Shown piece after piece: positions 34,651-46,149 of a stretch of DNA of 64,000 bases (position 1 is the first letter of the stretch; each line of letters starts with the position of its first letter). Under the pieces are notes generated by a model. It worked only from the letters and a program-made list of their open reading frames with translations, did not search any database and was not told where the DNA came from. The position numbers and the translations under genes are program-made. The stretch lies in the NCBI GenBank assembly GCA_948474755.1, contig CAOLHI010002110.1, forward strand, positions 226,586 through 290,585. The letters run 5' to 3'. This DNA is from Ctenosaura bakeri (taxonomy: Eukaryota; Chordata; Lepidosauria; Squamata; Iguanidae).

Positions 34651-34946
34651 TCCACTTCTGTTTGTTTTCTGTATTTATTTTCTGTGCTCCTTCCTCCGAT
34701 CTGGTCTGATCGATCTCTGATCGACAACACCAGTAAAATTGTTATTTAATTTTATAAGACAGCACTCATTCTGTGTGGCTTGAGCTGTCTGGAAATAGAA
34801 TGGACAGCAGGGATGTGCAGTGCAATTGAGAAATCTCCAAAATTATGTGTTAAAAGGACCCAATTAGTCTCAATCTGTTTTTGCCTAGTATAGTTGCTGC
34901 CTCTAATGATTATTGCTTTTTTTTTCTAAAATGGCAAATAAAGCAG

Positions 34947-35097
34947 AGAAAGTTTGTGAGTATGGAGAAAATGATGAGACTGTGTCGCCTCTTCAAATGA
35001 GGAGAGAAATTAAAGCATCTAATAACTGTGTAACAGTGTTGAATAACAAAGAAGACCAGCTGGAAATCTACAGGGCAGTTCACATTAATAAAACCAA
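34947..35097 (+). CDS. candidate internal exon, unidentified gene
   Basis: A 151-nt open segment lies between a CAG acceptor (poly-T tract upstream at 34917-34926) and a donor CCAA|GTAAGA. It reads KVCEYGENDETVSPLQMRRE, then about 29 more residues ending EIYRAVHINKT. The frame is open from 34913, so the ATG at 34931 could alternatively be a start. Entry in phase 1 fits the exon at 14324 and exit in phase 2 fits the exon at 35875. The product is charged, hydrophilic and lacks a recognisable domain. Confidence 0.5.
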
Positions 35098-36859
35098 GTA
35101 AGATCTAAATCACTCAAATAAGTAATTATGTGCTGTTTGTAACTGGCTGAAACTAAGATACCTAATTATTTTGAAGGCCTCAAATGGCAGTGAAGTCATG
35201 ATGCTAAAGTAATTATCCTTATCCTTTCTAAAACATGAAACAAATGTAAATTAAGTAAATAGAAATGGCAGAAGCTCTGTCCCGGTGTTCCTGTTCTGGA
35301 CAGAGATGTGTATGTGGTCACTGCAAAATTCTGAGTCTATTTCATGTGAATATACTTAGATTCCTAAGAAACTCTGATTCCCAAACTTCAGTTCATGAAC
35401 TGGAGTCTATCAATCCAACTAAGTGCACTTAGAATCTCCCTTCTGATCTTTACATTGAATGCTTGAAGGTTTTTATCCAGGACAGGGGTACCACAGTCTG
35501 GGATTGTATGCATGGCTCAGCAGCCCAGTCCATACATTTTCCATGAATGCTAGAGGAGGGCTTGGAATAATAAGTGCAAGGTACTTTAACCACTCAAAAA
35601 GCACTCTGTAAGTATGATTTTGTTTCTGCTGGGCATTTGGAGATGAGATTGAGGTTCTGTTTTGGGAAGCTCTTAGCAATTGTCTCGTAGATTTATGGGA
35701 TGCTTTCTTCACAGTCTTAGTGGCACACATTTATTGTTGCTGTTTTTATTGTCTGTTTTAATTAATGTTTTGTGCTGATTTTTATCTTTTTTTTAATTTT
35801 GTTGTTCATCTTCTAAGGATTTGTTAAGGAAAGTATGACATAAAGAATATCTAAATATTGTCTTTCTGTTCCAGTAGCAAACTTAAGAGGAAGGAGGAGG
35901 ACAAGGTAAAGTTAGTGTCCTATCTTGGATAATATCTTATTCTTTTACAACAAAAAGTATATTAAAAAAGGAACCTGTGGAAAGGAAATAAACAGGGTGT
36001 GTAGATTTTCATGCAGTGATCCATGAACAATCCATCCCTCCTACAGACTGTGGCAAATATACTGATCCCTCTAATCTTCTGGTCAGCTGTTTGGAAATCT
36101 AGACGTACTCCTAATAGCATAGTCAGTCATGGGCTATTAAAGAGAGAGTCCTTTAATACAACTAATGTAGAGAAATATTTCAATACTAATGTAAATCCTT
36201 AGTAATTTCATCCAGTTCAGTCACAGAAATTTGAAGACTCTGACTGCCATGCTCCTAAGAGTTATATAAGACATTCTCATCCAAAACAGTTGCAAAGGTA
36301 AATCCATGTCATAATTCAAAAATGTTGAAGGAGGAATGCATTACTGCAAGAGCATGGTAATCTATGAAATTGGTCTGTGCTTGACTGAGTAAATGTCAAT
36401 TTCAGGACTAATAACGATAGAATAAGTCTCGGCTGGAAGCAATGTGGTGTAGAATAGTTGTGGCAGTAGTGCAGATGTTGCGCAGATGTTTGTCCAGCTA
36501 TAAGAAGTGAGAAGAGAGTGGAATGATAGCAGTTATCTGATTTAAGGCAGCTAGTGAACAGGCAGCTCGAAGGCACGATACATATAGACTGAACACAATT
36601 TCCAAGTGTTCCAAGCAATTGACCAGGGGTGCAGAAAAGTTAAGGAACTATATCTCAGATTAAAAACCAGTCATGGACAGCAATAAGTAATGTGCTAGCA
36701 CCCTGAAGAGTGATAAACTTATTGTGGAATAAGCTTTCATGGATCTGTTTCAACAGATGAAAGTTCGAAATTAGACAAATACCATAATATGGATAATTTA
36801 ACCTTTGCTTTCTTAAAAAGAAATTCTCAGAGTTTGAGAGAAAGAGATCTTTCATACTA
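35098..36859. other. no further feature apart from the short exon
   Basis: Besides the 31-nt exon at 35875, this putative intron shows no confidently classified repeat. Confidence 0.35.
35875..35905 (+). CDS. candidate short exon, unidentified gene
   Basis: 31 nt lie between TTTCTGTTCCAG and the donor ACAAG|GTAAAG. One base completes the previous codon and ten codons follow (SKLKRKEEDK). It leaves in phase 0. The acceptor and donor are both good, and the lysine-rich text continues the character of the neighbouring candidate exons. Confidence 0.5.
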
Positions 36860-37775
36860 CACTAATCCCTCCACATTCGCTCGTCTTAGGGGCATAGGAC
36901 GCCTGTGAAAGTGAAAAAACCATGAATAACTCTAGGCCCTTCCAAAGCTTATTTAATGCACAAAAAGTATGATCAACATATTCAACCCACTGTGGATTCT
37001 TTTGAGGCATCAGGGTTCCTTCACAAGGCAGAAGTGGGTGGCTGGTGGGGCTTATTGCCACATCCACTGCTACCCCATACTATTTTTAAGAGGAACTTAC
37101 AAGCCTCTTTTGTTGTTTCTCAGGCCATTTCCTCACGGGGTATTTGAAACGGTGCAGTCCATCCTCCAGGGAGGATGTCTGCACCTGGGAGCGGAATGGG
37201 ACCAGACTACTTAATGTAGATCCGCACCTCAGCCCACTCCAGAACGACCCCAAGTGGTCATCCAGCGTGCTTTTGAAAGACCGGAAAAACAGGTCTTTCA
37301 AAAGCACGGAGCACGCCACTGCAAGCTTGCTCCCTTATGCAGATTTGCAGGCTTGCACCAATGCGAGCCTGTGATCTGCTGGGGGTGGGCTTTAGGCTGG
37401 CGAGCTTCAGCAGTTGGTTGGTCGACCAGGTCTTTCAAAAGCATGGAGCACGCCACTGCGAGCTTGCTCCCTTGTGCAGATTCGCAGGCTCTGCGACCTT
37501 CGACCAACCAGAAACCACCATTTTCAACACCGGAGCAGTGCAGAGTGACGAGCACACACTGCTCCAGAGCAGCCTGGACCAGACCGAGGAGCCAGAAGAT
37601 CCGGTAAGTAGCAGCGTGGGGCAATTCCCTCGCCCCATGTGGAAATAGCCTCAGTCTCACAAGAGTTGCAGTCCCTATTAAAAATGGCATAGGGAGGCAG
37701 CAGAGGTGACAGCAAATAATCTGTGAATAATCAAATCTGCAAAAGTGAAACCCACAGATGTGGAGGACTGACTGT
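36860..37775 (+). mobile_element. Tigger/pogo-like element, copy 4, with nested insertion
   Basis: Left end near CCCTCCACATTCGCTCG, right end CACAGATGTGGAGGACTGAC then TGTA. The sequence next to the right end (AATAATCAAATCTGCAAAAG) matches the inner flank of copies 2 and 3. The element at 37123-37650 sits inside it. The exact left boundary is uncertain. Confidence 0.55.
37123..37650 (+). mobile_element. long family-H relative, copy L3
   Basis: Ends GGCCATTTCCTCAC and CATGTGGAAATAGCC are flanked by TCA on both sides. It contains a hairpin GCTTTTGAAAGACCGG and CAGGTCTTTCAAAAGC, and the right arm text (AGGTCTTTCAAAAGCA plus GAGCACGCCACTGC) is repeated about 130 bp later. CCATTTT occurs at 37518 and a near-perfect donor CCG|GTAAGT at 37601-37609. 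It is about 528 bp, close to L1 in length and content. Confidence 0.82.
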
Positions 37776-37780
37776 ACACA

Positions 37781-37976
37781 ATTACAGCACTATGATTCCA
37801 CTTTAGCTGGCATCCTGTAGAATCCTGGGGTTTGTAGTCTGGTAAGGTATTAGATCTCTCCGGCTGTGAGTTCTAAATATCTTTCTTTAAACTATAAATA
37901 TTAGGATTCCATATGATAGAACAATGGTCATTACAGTGAAATCATAGTTCTATAATCGCTCAGTATGAAATTGCCC
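37781..37976. mobile_element. diverged palindromic MITE (family H)
   Basis: Traces of the arms remain (CACTATGATTCCACTTT, AATCCTGGGGTTTGTAGTCT, TTAGGATTCCATATGAT) but the termini are eroded. It lies directly right of the Tigger-like element. Confidence 0.5.
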
Positions 37977-38431
37977 AAAGACTAGAAAACAGAGAAACTG
38001 ATATAAAGCAAAATTGACAGCTTTGTCTATTGTTAACAGGTTCCCAATTTCATCAAGGTCCTACTTTCATTCAAGTGAGTACAAGTAGAAGCCTGCTTCA
38101 GATCTTCCTACCCAACATAGAAAGGTCAATGACTGAAGGGATGGGGTGTTGACAGCAGGGCTTGTGTGTTCATCCACATCTCCCGTTACATTAAACTCTT
38201 GTCTGAGCAATGCCTGAAAAGGGTCTATAGAGAGTGACAGACAGCATAGAGGACTGATCAAGATTCACCATACCAAGGTTTCTGCATCTAGTTCCCAGTT
38301 TTTTCTGAAAGTGACAAAGCGAGCTCACTACAGTCTGTTCTATGTGCGTATGTGAGTACACATACATATGAGAGAAAGCAACAAAATGTAAAACATTCTT
38401 CTTACCTATATGAACAGATAAGATTTGAGTG

Positions 38432-38432
38432 G

Positions 38433-38471
<39 letters not shown>

Positions 38472-38485
38472 AAAAAAGAAAAAGA
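38432..38485 (+). repeat. (GAAA)n microsatellite
   Basis: About ten GAAA units with a degenerate end, shortly upstream of a candidate exon. Confidence 0.95.
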
Positions 38486-38554
38486 AAAGACTGGAGCACT
38501 GCTTCATGCCATAGGTTCATGAGCTGTGGTGTGATCCTCCTTACCTTGTTACAG

Positions 38555-38632
38555 GATCGGAAAATTAAGACTAAAGCAATTGATGCTGTCACCACCAAAG
38601 GTCTGGCAAAGGCTGGTGTTTGCTATGAACAA
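38555..38632 (+). CDS. candidate exon, unidentified gene
   Basis: Acceptor CCTTACCTTGTTACAG precedes 26 codons starting DRKIKTKAIDAVTTKGLAKA and ending GVCYEQ, then CAA|GTACAC as a modest donor. Phase 0 at both ends matches the exons at 35875 and 38836. The frame is open well beyond the donor (to 38863), so the 3' boundary is uncertain. Confidence 0.5.
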
Positions 38633-38835
38633 GTACACAAAATGCATTGTATGGGATGGATTGACAGAATTGCTGAGGCAAGTGAACATGCTGGAATTAA
38701 TTGTATAATTATGATTGTGTGCACTGTTTGGGTAATGATACAAGCAAAAGATTATTTTAATTTGCATTTGTCTATACATGCTCACGATTCTATGTGCAGT
38801 TCTTTTCCTGATATCCTTTTGCATTGTATTTGTAG

Positions 38836-39072
38836 GAGAGACTGCATATGGATAGAAGATTAGGGCTATTACATTTAATAGAACAAGAAAGAGTACAGTT
38901 TTTATATTCACTGAATATCACCCATGGATTTCCTTACTTTTTCTTTAACAAGACCTATGTTCCAGTGGAAATCACCCTTTCTTTCTGTTGCAACAAAGAT
39001 GATGACAACTTTTACAGTTTATCTTCTTGCTTCTTTATTTACATTAAAGTTTCCTATATAGAAAATATTTAA
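38836..39072 (+). CDS. candidate terminal exon with stop codon
   Basis: Acceptor TTTTGCATTGTATTTGTAG precedes a phase-0 frame of 78 codons plus TAA at 39070-39072. It starts ERLHMDRRLGLLHLIEQERV, which looks coding. The later part is rich in F, Y and C and looks less so, and a donor-like GTACAG after EQER could end the exon early. AATAAA at 39124-39129, 51 bases after the stop, supports a 3' end here. Confidence 0.45.
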   Translation, partial: ERLHMDRRLGLLHLIEQERVQFLYSLNITHGFPYFFFNKTYVPVEITLSFCCNKDDDNFYSLSSCFFIYIKVSYIENI

Positions 39073-39123
39073 AAGCTATTTTATTTAGTGATTGAAGAAA
39101 CATATTTCAGGAAGTATATTTAT

Positions 39124-39129
39124 AATAAA
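39124..39129 (+). terminator. candidate polyadenylation signal
   Basis: A canonical AATAAA follows the stop of the proposed terminal exon. The hexamer is common in AT-rich DNA, so position is the main support. Confidence 0.4.
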
Positions 39130-39176
39130 GACAAGAATATTGTGGAAAACCTCTGTTGAAAAATACACACTGTCAG

Positions 39177-39640
39177 AATGGAATGTTTCCATCTTATGTT
39201 CCGATTAGAGGAGAGGTCCTTTCCACCATCTTCTCAGACTCATTTGGTGGGAACAATGGAGAGAACCTTCTCAGTGATTGCTTCTAGACTTTGGAATTCA
39301 TGCCCTATGGAAGCCAGGATGGCCCTGTCCTTGCTTTCCTTCCGTCATCAAGTCAAAACATTTTTATGCTGCCAGGCCTTTAGAAACTGACTGGGATGTA
39401 CTTTTGATGCTGTGTGGTGCTGTTGTAAAGGTTTGTGTGTTCTCTTTTAATGAATTTGAACATTTTTAATGTTTCATGTTTTAACTTTATCGACTGTTTA
39501 CTTTTTTAAAATTTTGTGTCTAAACGTTTCTTGAAGCTTTTGTACAGTTTTAATCTACATTGTTTTTTAAATACATTATCAGCTGGCTCATGTTGTTGTT
39601 GTTGTTGTCGTTATTATTAATCTTAAATGCCAGCTGCTTT
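39177..39640 (+). repeat. L2/CR1-like LINE 3' end
   Basis: Translates to a decayed reverse-transcriptase C-terminus: RTFSVIASRLWNSCP followed by LLSFRHQVKTFL. This is the family's usual closing motif (WNSLP, then SFR-LKTFL). It ends in a (TTG)n tract at about 39590-39608. Confidence 0.7.
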
Positions 39641-39744
39641 ATGTGCTTTAGTTTCCTCATAAGAAACAAAAGAAGGCAAACAAAATAGGTTCATGTTGAG
39701 CCAAATCTCACTAGGCTTTTATCCTGTCCACTCTTTTAATCTTA

Positions 39745-39926
39745 GGCCATTTCTGCACTATACTGTTATAATGTGCTGTTATTTCACTTTCAACATCCTG
39801 TGGAATTCTGGGATTTGTGGTTTACTGAGACCAAAGAGTTCTCTGCTTGAGGATTCTAAATCCCCCTCCCTAAACTGCAAACCCCAGGATTCCATAGGAT
39901 GTTGAAAGTAGAATAACAGCACTACA
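39745..39926. mobile_element. palindromic MITE (family H), copy 5
   Basis: Left end GGCCATTTCTGCAC is intact. The right end breaks down after AGAATAACAGCACTACA, so the copy is truncated or rearranged on the right. Confidence 0.75.
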
Positions 39927-40116
39927 GAGGTCTGCCTGTAAGATAAACAGTAGCAAAACTGCTTTGATATCCCATCTTGGGAGAAAAGGGGAATATAAAT
40001 TCAATTAATAAACAGAAATAAATAAGCAAAGGTATTTTGTGGAGTATTTAAAGAATGTGTTTCCCTTAATGGTGATATTCCTGAATAACCAGAACCAGGC
40101 CTAGATTTGTTTGTTG

Positions 40117-40580
40117 TTGTTTGACTGATTGATTTATACCCCACCTTTTCCCCAAATGGGACTCAAAGTGACTTGCAGTATAAGTTAAAGCAAAACAGCT
40201 AAAAGAGCATGGAGTACAAGAGTTTTTTTAAAAAAAAAAAACAATAAATCATCAATCAGTTAAAACATTACTTTTACAACATTGACTTAAAACATAATTT
40301 AAAACATAGGGAATACATGTTGCATTTTTTAAAAAAAGCACTCCTTATTGCATGTCCCTCTACCATAGTCAATTAAGGCTGAAGGACAGTTTAAATAAGA
40401 AGGTCTTTGCCTGCTGGAGAAAAGATAGCAGGGAGAGGGAATAAATCAAAGCCCTCCGAGGAAGAAATTCCATAGCCTAGGAGCAACCACCAAGGAGGCT
40501 GTCTCCTACATTTACAGATCCTCCACTTAACTAACAGTTCAGTACAAAGCTAGGGAACACCTAGGGGAATTTCTGAGAAG
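40117..40580 (-). repeat. L2/CR1-like LINE 3' fragment
   Basis: The plus strand begins with the reverse of a LINE tail (TTTATACCCCACCTTTTCCC, AAATGGGACTCAAAGTGAC). It continues through AGGAAGAAATTCCATAGCCT and AGCAACCACCAAGGAGGCTG, the reverse of LINE coding sequence seen in many reptile LINE copies. Confidence 0.5.
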
Positions 40581-40624
40581 ACATGATGATAAGCCCACTC
40601 ATTCAACGCTCTATGCGTCTCATG

Positions 40625-40710
40625 TTTCTGATGAAGTGTGTGCAGTTCATGAAAGAGTATGCCGAATACAATTTGTGAGTTTTTAAGGTGCCACGAAATT
40701 CTAATTTGAT
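40625..40710 (+). repeat. Penelope-like tail fragment
   Basis: TGATGAAGTGTGTGCAGTTC, ATGAAAGAGTATGCC and TTTTTAAGGTGCCACGA follow the order of a tail common in reptile genomes. Confidence 0.45.
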
Positions 40711-41394
40711 TGTGCTAGGGTATGACCCATGGCCCTGCAAATGTTGTTAGACTGCAGCTCCCATCAGCCCTAGCCAGCATAGTCAATGGTGAGAAATTCT
40801 GGGAGTACAACTGTAACCATAACAATAGGATTCCCACCTCTAGATTATGTTAAGGAGCCCTCTTCCCAGGTTTTCTGGTGTTCCTGCCACTCCTGTTGCT
40901 GTCCTTTGAGGCCTGTTGGAAACCAAAGTGAAACAACACTCTTCTAAGGAAATGTTCTGGCAAAGATCACCAGATATAACTGATTAGTGGAGAGGATTTC
41001 TAGGTCATGGGATATCATTTCTGAGGAGGCTTGAATAGGAACGTTTGTTCACAAAGGAGGCTTTAACAGGCCAGTTGCTGACAAGGAAGCAAACAACTTT
41101 TTCTGTTTGTGAGACAATCAATCTCACAAATGTTCCTTCTACTTTTTACTAGTCCATTCAATAGGCCAGCACTTATCATAGCTTTAGATTTTTCTCATTT
41201 ACAGAAATGTGCAAAAATCAGCCTCCCAAATGTCCGAATTCAGATGCTGGGGAAGGGGATCATGCAATCTTATGGTGAGGAAGAAAAAAAAAAGTACTTT
41301 TCTGTTCAGTGATCAAGGATTAATGTGGTCAAACTTTGCTTCCCTTGGTTTAAATCTCTCAACATCTTTCATTTTAGAGATTAAGGCAATTTCC

Positions 41395-41564
41395 ACACTA
41401 CACTCTTACAGAGCGATTAGTCCACTTTCAACATCCTATGGAATCCTGGAGTTTGTAGTTTAGGGAGGAGCTGATTGGCCTCTCCCTAAACTGCAAACCC
41501 CAGAATTCCATAGAATGTTGAAGGTGGAATAATCGCACTATAAGAGTGTAGTGCAGAAATGGCC
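41395..41564. mobile_element. palindromic MITE (family H), copy 6
   Basis: Ends GGCAATTTCCACAC and GTGCAGAAATGGCC are flanked by TAA on both sides. The arms contain TCCTGGAGTTTGTAGTTTAG and its near-complement. Confidence 0.88.
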
Positions 41565-42340
41565 TAAGCACCAAGCATGGTACTGGTGTGGCAGTTACTG
41601 ACTAAATGAACTCAAAAAGAAACTATTTCCATACATTTGGGATCTTTGAAAAGTTCCTGTGCATGCACAGTTCCGTCAAGACATTTTACGTGGGAACTTT
41701 CCAGGTCTGGGGCTTGCCAAAGAGATGCAAACGTGGCATTCTAATTAGCTCTAAGTTCTTTTCTTTTCCTGTGGAAAACTAACAGAACAGCACTATACCT
41801 GCAGTATACCTTCCTAACTAGAAGCAAAGCAATGTGCACTAAGCCATTCATTGTTTAAAACATTTTGCAGTTTTTATCAAATATAAATGCTATATTGACA
41901 TTTCCAACCAACCACTTTCCCCTATACATAGTGCTTTTCTGTGCCATCTAGTGCCAAAGGAAAGAATTGCAAAATACTAATTTGCTACTATCATTCAAGT
42001 TTATAAACACTACCTTCTGCAATATTCCTCTTTCTGATTCTCTTTTTCTTCTTCTCCTTTTGAGCCTCTCCTTTTGGTAGTACATTCAGATCATATTACA
42101 GAAATTAGCATAGGACTCCACCAGGAGTGGCTAGAAGAATTCCAGTCTGTATTCAAAGTCTTAATAACAAGCCTATGGTCCTGTCCACTTCAGTGCTTGG
42201 GTGGTGGTAGTGGTGGTGGGAAAACCAGATGAGCCAAATGTTTTTTGATATGAGTATAATTGACTATACCACAGTTCCTCATCTCCAGATTACTCTAAAG
42301 TAAGCAGGTTAAAATAATCAGATTACTCTAAAGATGGGCT
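41565..42340. other. no supported feature
   Basis: No exon, RNA gene or classified repeat recognised. Confidence 0.35.
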
Positions 42341-42349
42341 GGGAATCTT

Positions 42350-42453
42350 GTGGCCCTCCAGATGTTCTTGGAATATGATTCCCAATAGTTGTCATCAGTT
42401 TGATTATGCTGGCTTGGGCTGTGGGATCTGCAGTGCAACATCTGGAGGGCTGA
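42350..42453. mobile_element. small foldback repeat (CCCTCCAGATGTT ends)
   Basis: GGCCCTCCAGATGTTC on the left and CAACATCTGGAGGGCT on the right form an inverted repeat of about 100 bp. A related but diverged copy lies near 49732-49850 (TCCTCCAGATGTTTTGGACT). This type is widespread in reptiles; superfamily uncertain. Confidence 0.5.
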
Positions 42454-42954
42454 CATATTACCACATCTGCTCAAAGACAATCTCCTTCCACTGTCATTGG
42501 CTAAACATAATGAGGAATGTTGAGGATGAAGGAAACATCTCTCTAATGTATTAGTCATCCCCATCCCAATGGAAGCTATGACATAGTGAGAGCATTTGTT
42601 GACTAACAAAACAAAAAGTCCAGCCATACACTTGTTCCTTTTAATAGCAAATCCTTTAGGGGGAAAATATCAGCAAGAAAAGCCTGTCACAATGTACATA
42701 CCCATTAAGCCATTGCTAAAAAGCCCAGCTATAGGTTCTGATTCCAAAGCTGCCATCCCTATTGGTACATGTCATTGGCAGGAAATGGAGACTACAGTCA
42801 ATGTGGGCACATTCTTGTGCTTTTTATAATACCTGATAAAGAACCAGGAGCAAATCAAGCCAGAACTCTCACAAGAAACCAAAAATGACTAAACTGAATT
42901 TGTCATACTTTGGACATCATGAAAGTATAAGACTCATTGGAACACAAAATAATG

Positions 42955-43128
42955 TTCATTAAAGTGGAAGGCAGTAGGAGGAAAAAGAAAACTGCTTGAC
43001 AGGTTGATTGACTCAGTCGAGGAAGCCGCAGTCCTGAGTGTGCAAACTTTGAACAGGAATGTTAATAGCAAAGTCCCTTGGAGGACTCCATGGATCGAAG
43101 CCAGCTTGACACCACATAACACAGAAAC
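42955..43128 (+). repeat. Bov-B LINE 3' fragment
   Basis: AAAGTGGAAGGCAGTAGGAG, GATTGACTCAGTCGAGGAAG and a tail GCCAGCTTGACACCACATAA match the end of squamate Bov-B. It is better preserved than the copy at 12728-12933. Confidence 0.7.
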
Positions 43129-44679
43129 TGTTTACTCCTCATTTTGGGAATATTGTTGTTGTTTTGAGTAACTGATAAAGAACATGACTGAGGAAGTACA
43201 TGGGTAAATCAATGTTTTTGCTTTGCTTTGCTTTGTTTTGCTTGCTTCCATTTTGTTGGAATTCACTTGGAATTGACTACAGTGAAAGATCCAGACAGTC
43301 TTCATCTGCTTCTAACTTCTGTGTATTCTACTCAAATGGCTTGAATTTTGCAGGGAACTCTCCTAGCCTCCCAATTCCCAAAAGTCCTCCTTTTAGAGGG
43401 AGTTTTAAAAGATGTCCAGAAGGTACTACCTATTACTGTCCAAACTAAAGAAGTCTTCAAAGTGTCTTACTTGTTCTTCTATACTGCAGTGTGATCTTTC
43501 TGTGAACTATGGACAAAAGGCTAGGTATCCTATCCAATACAGAGCAATGGCTGTCCTGAAAAATACCTAAAAACAAACAAATAAGTATTCATGAGCTTTA
43601 TTTTTATGCATTCAGATTCTCATATGTTGATATACATTGAATGAACAAACAGAGCTCATTCATTCATTTCTCCATTAATTTAAATATAAATACATACTTC
43701 TGGATACGACTGAAAAAGAAGGTTTCTCAAGAAATTGAGTTTCCACAATTGAAATCCTTTGCAGATTACCCAAGAGTAAATCATATTGAATGTAATGGGA
43801 TTTCTGAGTAAACAAGCATAGGATTAGGCAATTAGTCTTTCCTATTCACTGTTGAACTTCTACAATTTCTCCTTCTGACCTATATGTTGAATTCAAGGAG
43901 GTGTCTGGCCATTAAAAAGGTGAAGGGAATCGGGACTACTTTGGAGCTTACTTCTTTGGAGCTTACCTCTATTCATTAAAACATTAGTTTAATCTGCATC
44001 TTTTGTATAGATTTTCACTGTCTGCTGTCCAGCCACATTAATCATTTTAATACTCAATTATACATTTATTAATCTAGCTTCTGTGCTTCCATTTCGTTGC
44101 AGTAATAACATTTTGTATGTTAATCATGGGTGGAGTGGATGACCAGATATTATAGAAAGATAGATTACTATATTGTTAAGCAGCTAGATGAGTTGTTGTA
44201 TTAATCAATATCATCTCAGTAGTTTAATGCCACATTTGCTATGATTCTAGATTTCCTCAGCATCTTCACTATCTAATTATTACTCGCCAATAGTCTGCTG
44301 CTAAGCAACATACATACATCACTATAAGTTATCATCAACATTTATATTGAGGCATTTCAACCTGCAAGATCAAACCCCCATTCCTGTGATATTTACATCA
44401 TGATTCTATGCAGGTATATTTCAGAGTTCATTCAGTTCTATAGTGAAGTCAGTGTGCAATGCTCAGAAGTGCTGTGCCCATTGCTGGTTGTGTCTGATGT
44501 GGCCCTGGTAACACATGTGTTCATTCCATCCTGTACCACACTCAACATAGGAATGCCTTTGTGATGTGTGCAAACACTTTTCTGGGTCCAAAAGACTGTG
44601 TCCAGACTGTTGACTTGGGCTCATTACAGGGAAAATATAACACTCTGTTCTAACAATTTCACTGTCTACCAATCTGTTT
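43129..44679. other. no supported feature
   Basis: AT-rich DNA. The 82-residue ORF at 43200 starts with a hydrophobic run but has no other coding support. Confidence 0.35.
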
Positions 44680-45140
44680 CCAGACGTAATCCAAAGTGCA
44701 TGTCATGATCTATAAAAGCCTATAGAAAGTCTTTTGGATGATCTGAAAGAGTGTATCTCTCTATAAAAGCCCGCCCAAGTTCTGAGATCTTTGGGGAATG
44801 ACCTTTTTTTCAGTTCCACTACTATCACAGACATGTTTGGTGAGGACACAAAGGAGTCTTCTTAGCTGCTGCTCCCACATGGGGGAATTACTTCCATAAA
44901 GCTTAGGTAAACTCCCATCCCAGTTGTCCTTCCACTGTCAAGCTATTCAGACAGACTTTGGCTCTGGTTGATGTGGTAGCATTTTTAATGGTTGATGCAG
45001 CTACTTTTTTTCTCATTTATTAAAGTTTAAATATTTTTAAATGGTTTTAATTTAGAGCTGTCTTTGATACAGTAGCTTGGATTTTTTAAAAATAGTATTC
45101 ATGTTTATAGTTGTATTCTGTTTTAATCTATGTTGTAAGA
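44680..45140 (+). repeat. L2/CR1-like LINE C-terminal fragment
   Basis: A decayed frame reads like the RT C-terminus (a YKA-type start at CTATAAAAGCCT, later TCCCACATGGGGGAATTACT in the WNSLP position). It is followed by a T-rich 3' tail ending near GATACTTTGGGTTCTGTG. Confidence 0.45.
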
Positions 45141-45969
45141 TACTTTGGGTTCTGTGTTAGGACCCGGTTGTTCTGTTCTTATTTTCCATCAATTCGCCCT
45201 ATGAATGGGAGACCTTTAAGAAACTCTCTTATTAACAGCCCTGCTCAGCAAACTAGGGATCATGGCTTCCTTGATTAAGTCAATCCACTTGTAGTGAAGA
45301 AAATATTATATTATATTATATGACATTATGCTATGTTATACTGCCATCTATTTATTTATGGAAGCCTTGTCCAACCTGTTAGACTACAACTTCCACTATC
45401 TCCACCAGGCATAGCAATGCTGGATGAGTTTGACCAGAGTCATGGTCCAGTGCAAGTGCACCAACTGGCGGCAGGCTGAGATGTAGTGCGGAACATCTAA
45501 AGGATTCCAGTGCATTGTTGTACTGGCAAAATACATTTTTTATTTTGCTCTTTCAGATGGTATTGGCTGAGATTGTGTTTTTTATTTTCAATAAAGTTCC
45601 ATGACAAACATAATTGGATTTCTGGAGACAGCACAGCCTCATTCTAAACACAATACAAGCTGTTTATTATATTTGATGCCCTTTTTTGTTTTAATCTGTT
45701 TTCGTTGCTTTTGTTGTATAATGTATGACAGTATTGATCATACTCTTGTACAACACCTTTGTATCTGCAAGTCTGAAGAGAGATTTTACCAGTGCAAATA
45801 ATAGTAACAATAACAAGAGCCACAACAAGAGCCTTCAGTCATGGCTCAAGTCAAGATACAGCAAACTTGAATAGGCAATAGCTCAGTGGCAGAGCACACT
45901 GAAAATTTTCCAGTTAAAGAGATATCAACACAGACAAGTTGTGAACTGAGGTGGGGCCCTGTACATTCA
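45141..45969. other. no gene
   Basis: A short TATAT-type tract lies near 45306-45320, and a diverged copy of the ACTACAACTTCCACT-type repeat near 45362-45450. Nothing else. Confidence 0.35.
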
Positions 45970-46149
45970 GGTCATTTCCGCACTAGCCTGTTATAGTGCT
46001 AGTATTCCACTTTCAACATCCTACGGATCCTGGGGTTTGCCATTTAGGGAAAGGCCTCAAAGGCCCCTCCCTAAACGGCAAACCCCGGGATTCTGTAGGA
46101 TGTTGAAAGTGGAATACTGGCACTATAACAGGCTAGTGCGGAAATCGCC
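45970..46149. mobile_element. palindromic MITE (family H), copy 7
   Basis: Arms are nearly identical: CACTAGCCTGTTATAGTGCT and complement, ATCCTGGGGTTTGCCATTTA and complement. Ends are GGTCATTTCCGCAC and GTGCGGAAATCGCC. Flanks TCA and TTG do not match well. Confidence 0.88.

Noticed and set aside
43200..43448. 82-residue ORF with a hydrophobic start resembling a signal peptide
   Set aside because: The hydrophobic run comes from TTTGC-type low-complexity text, with no splice sites, promoter or domain.
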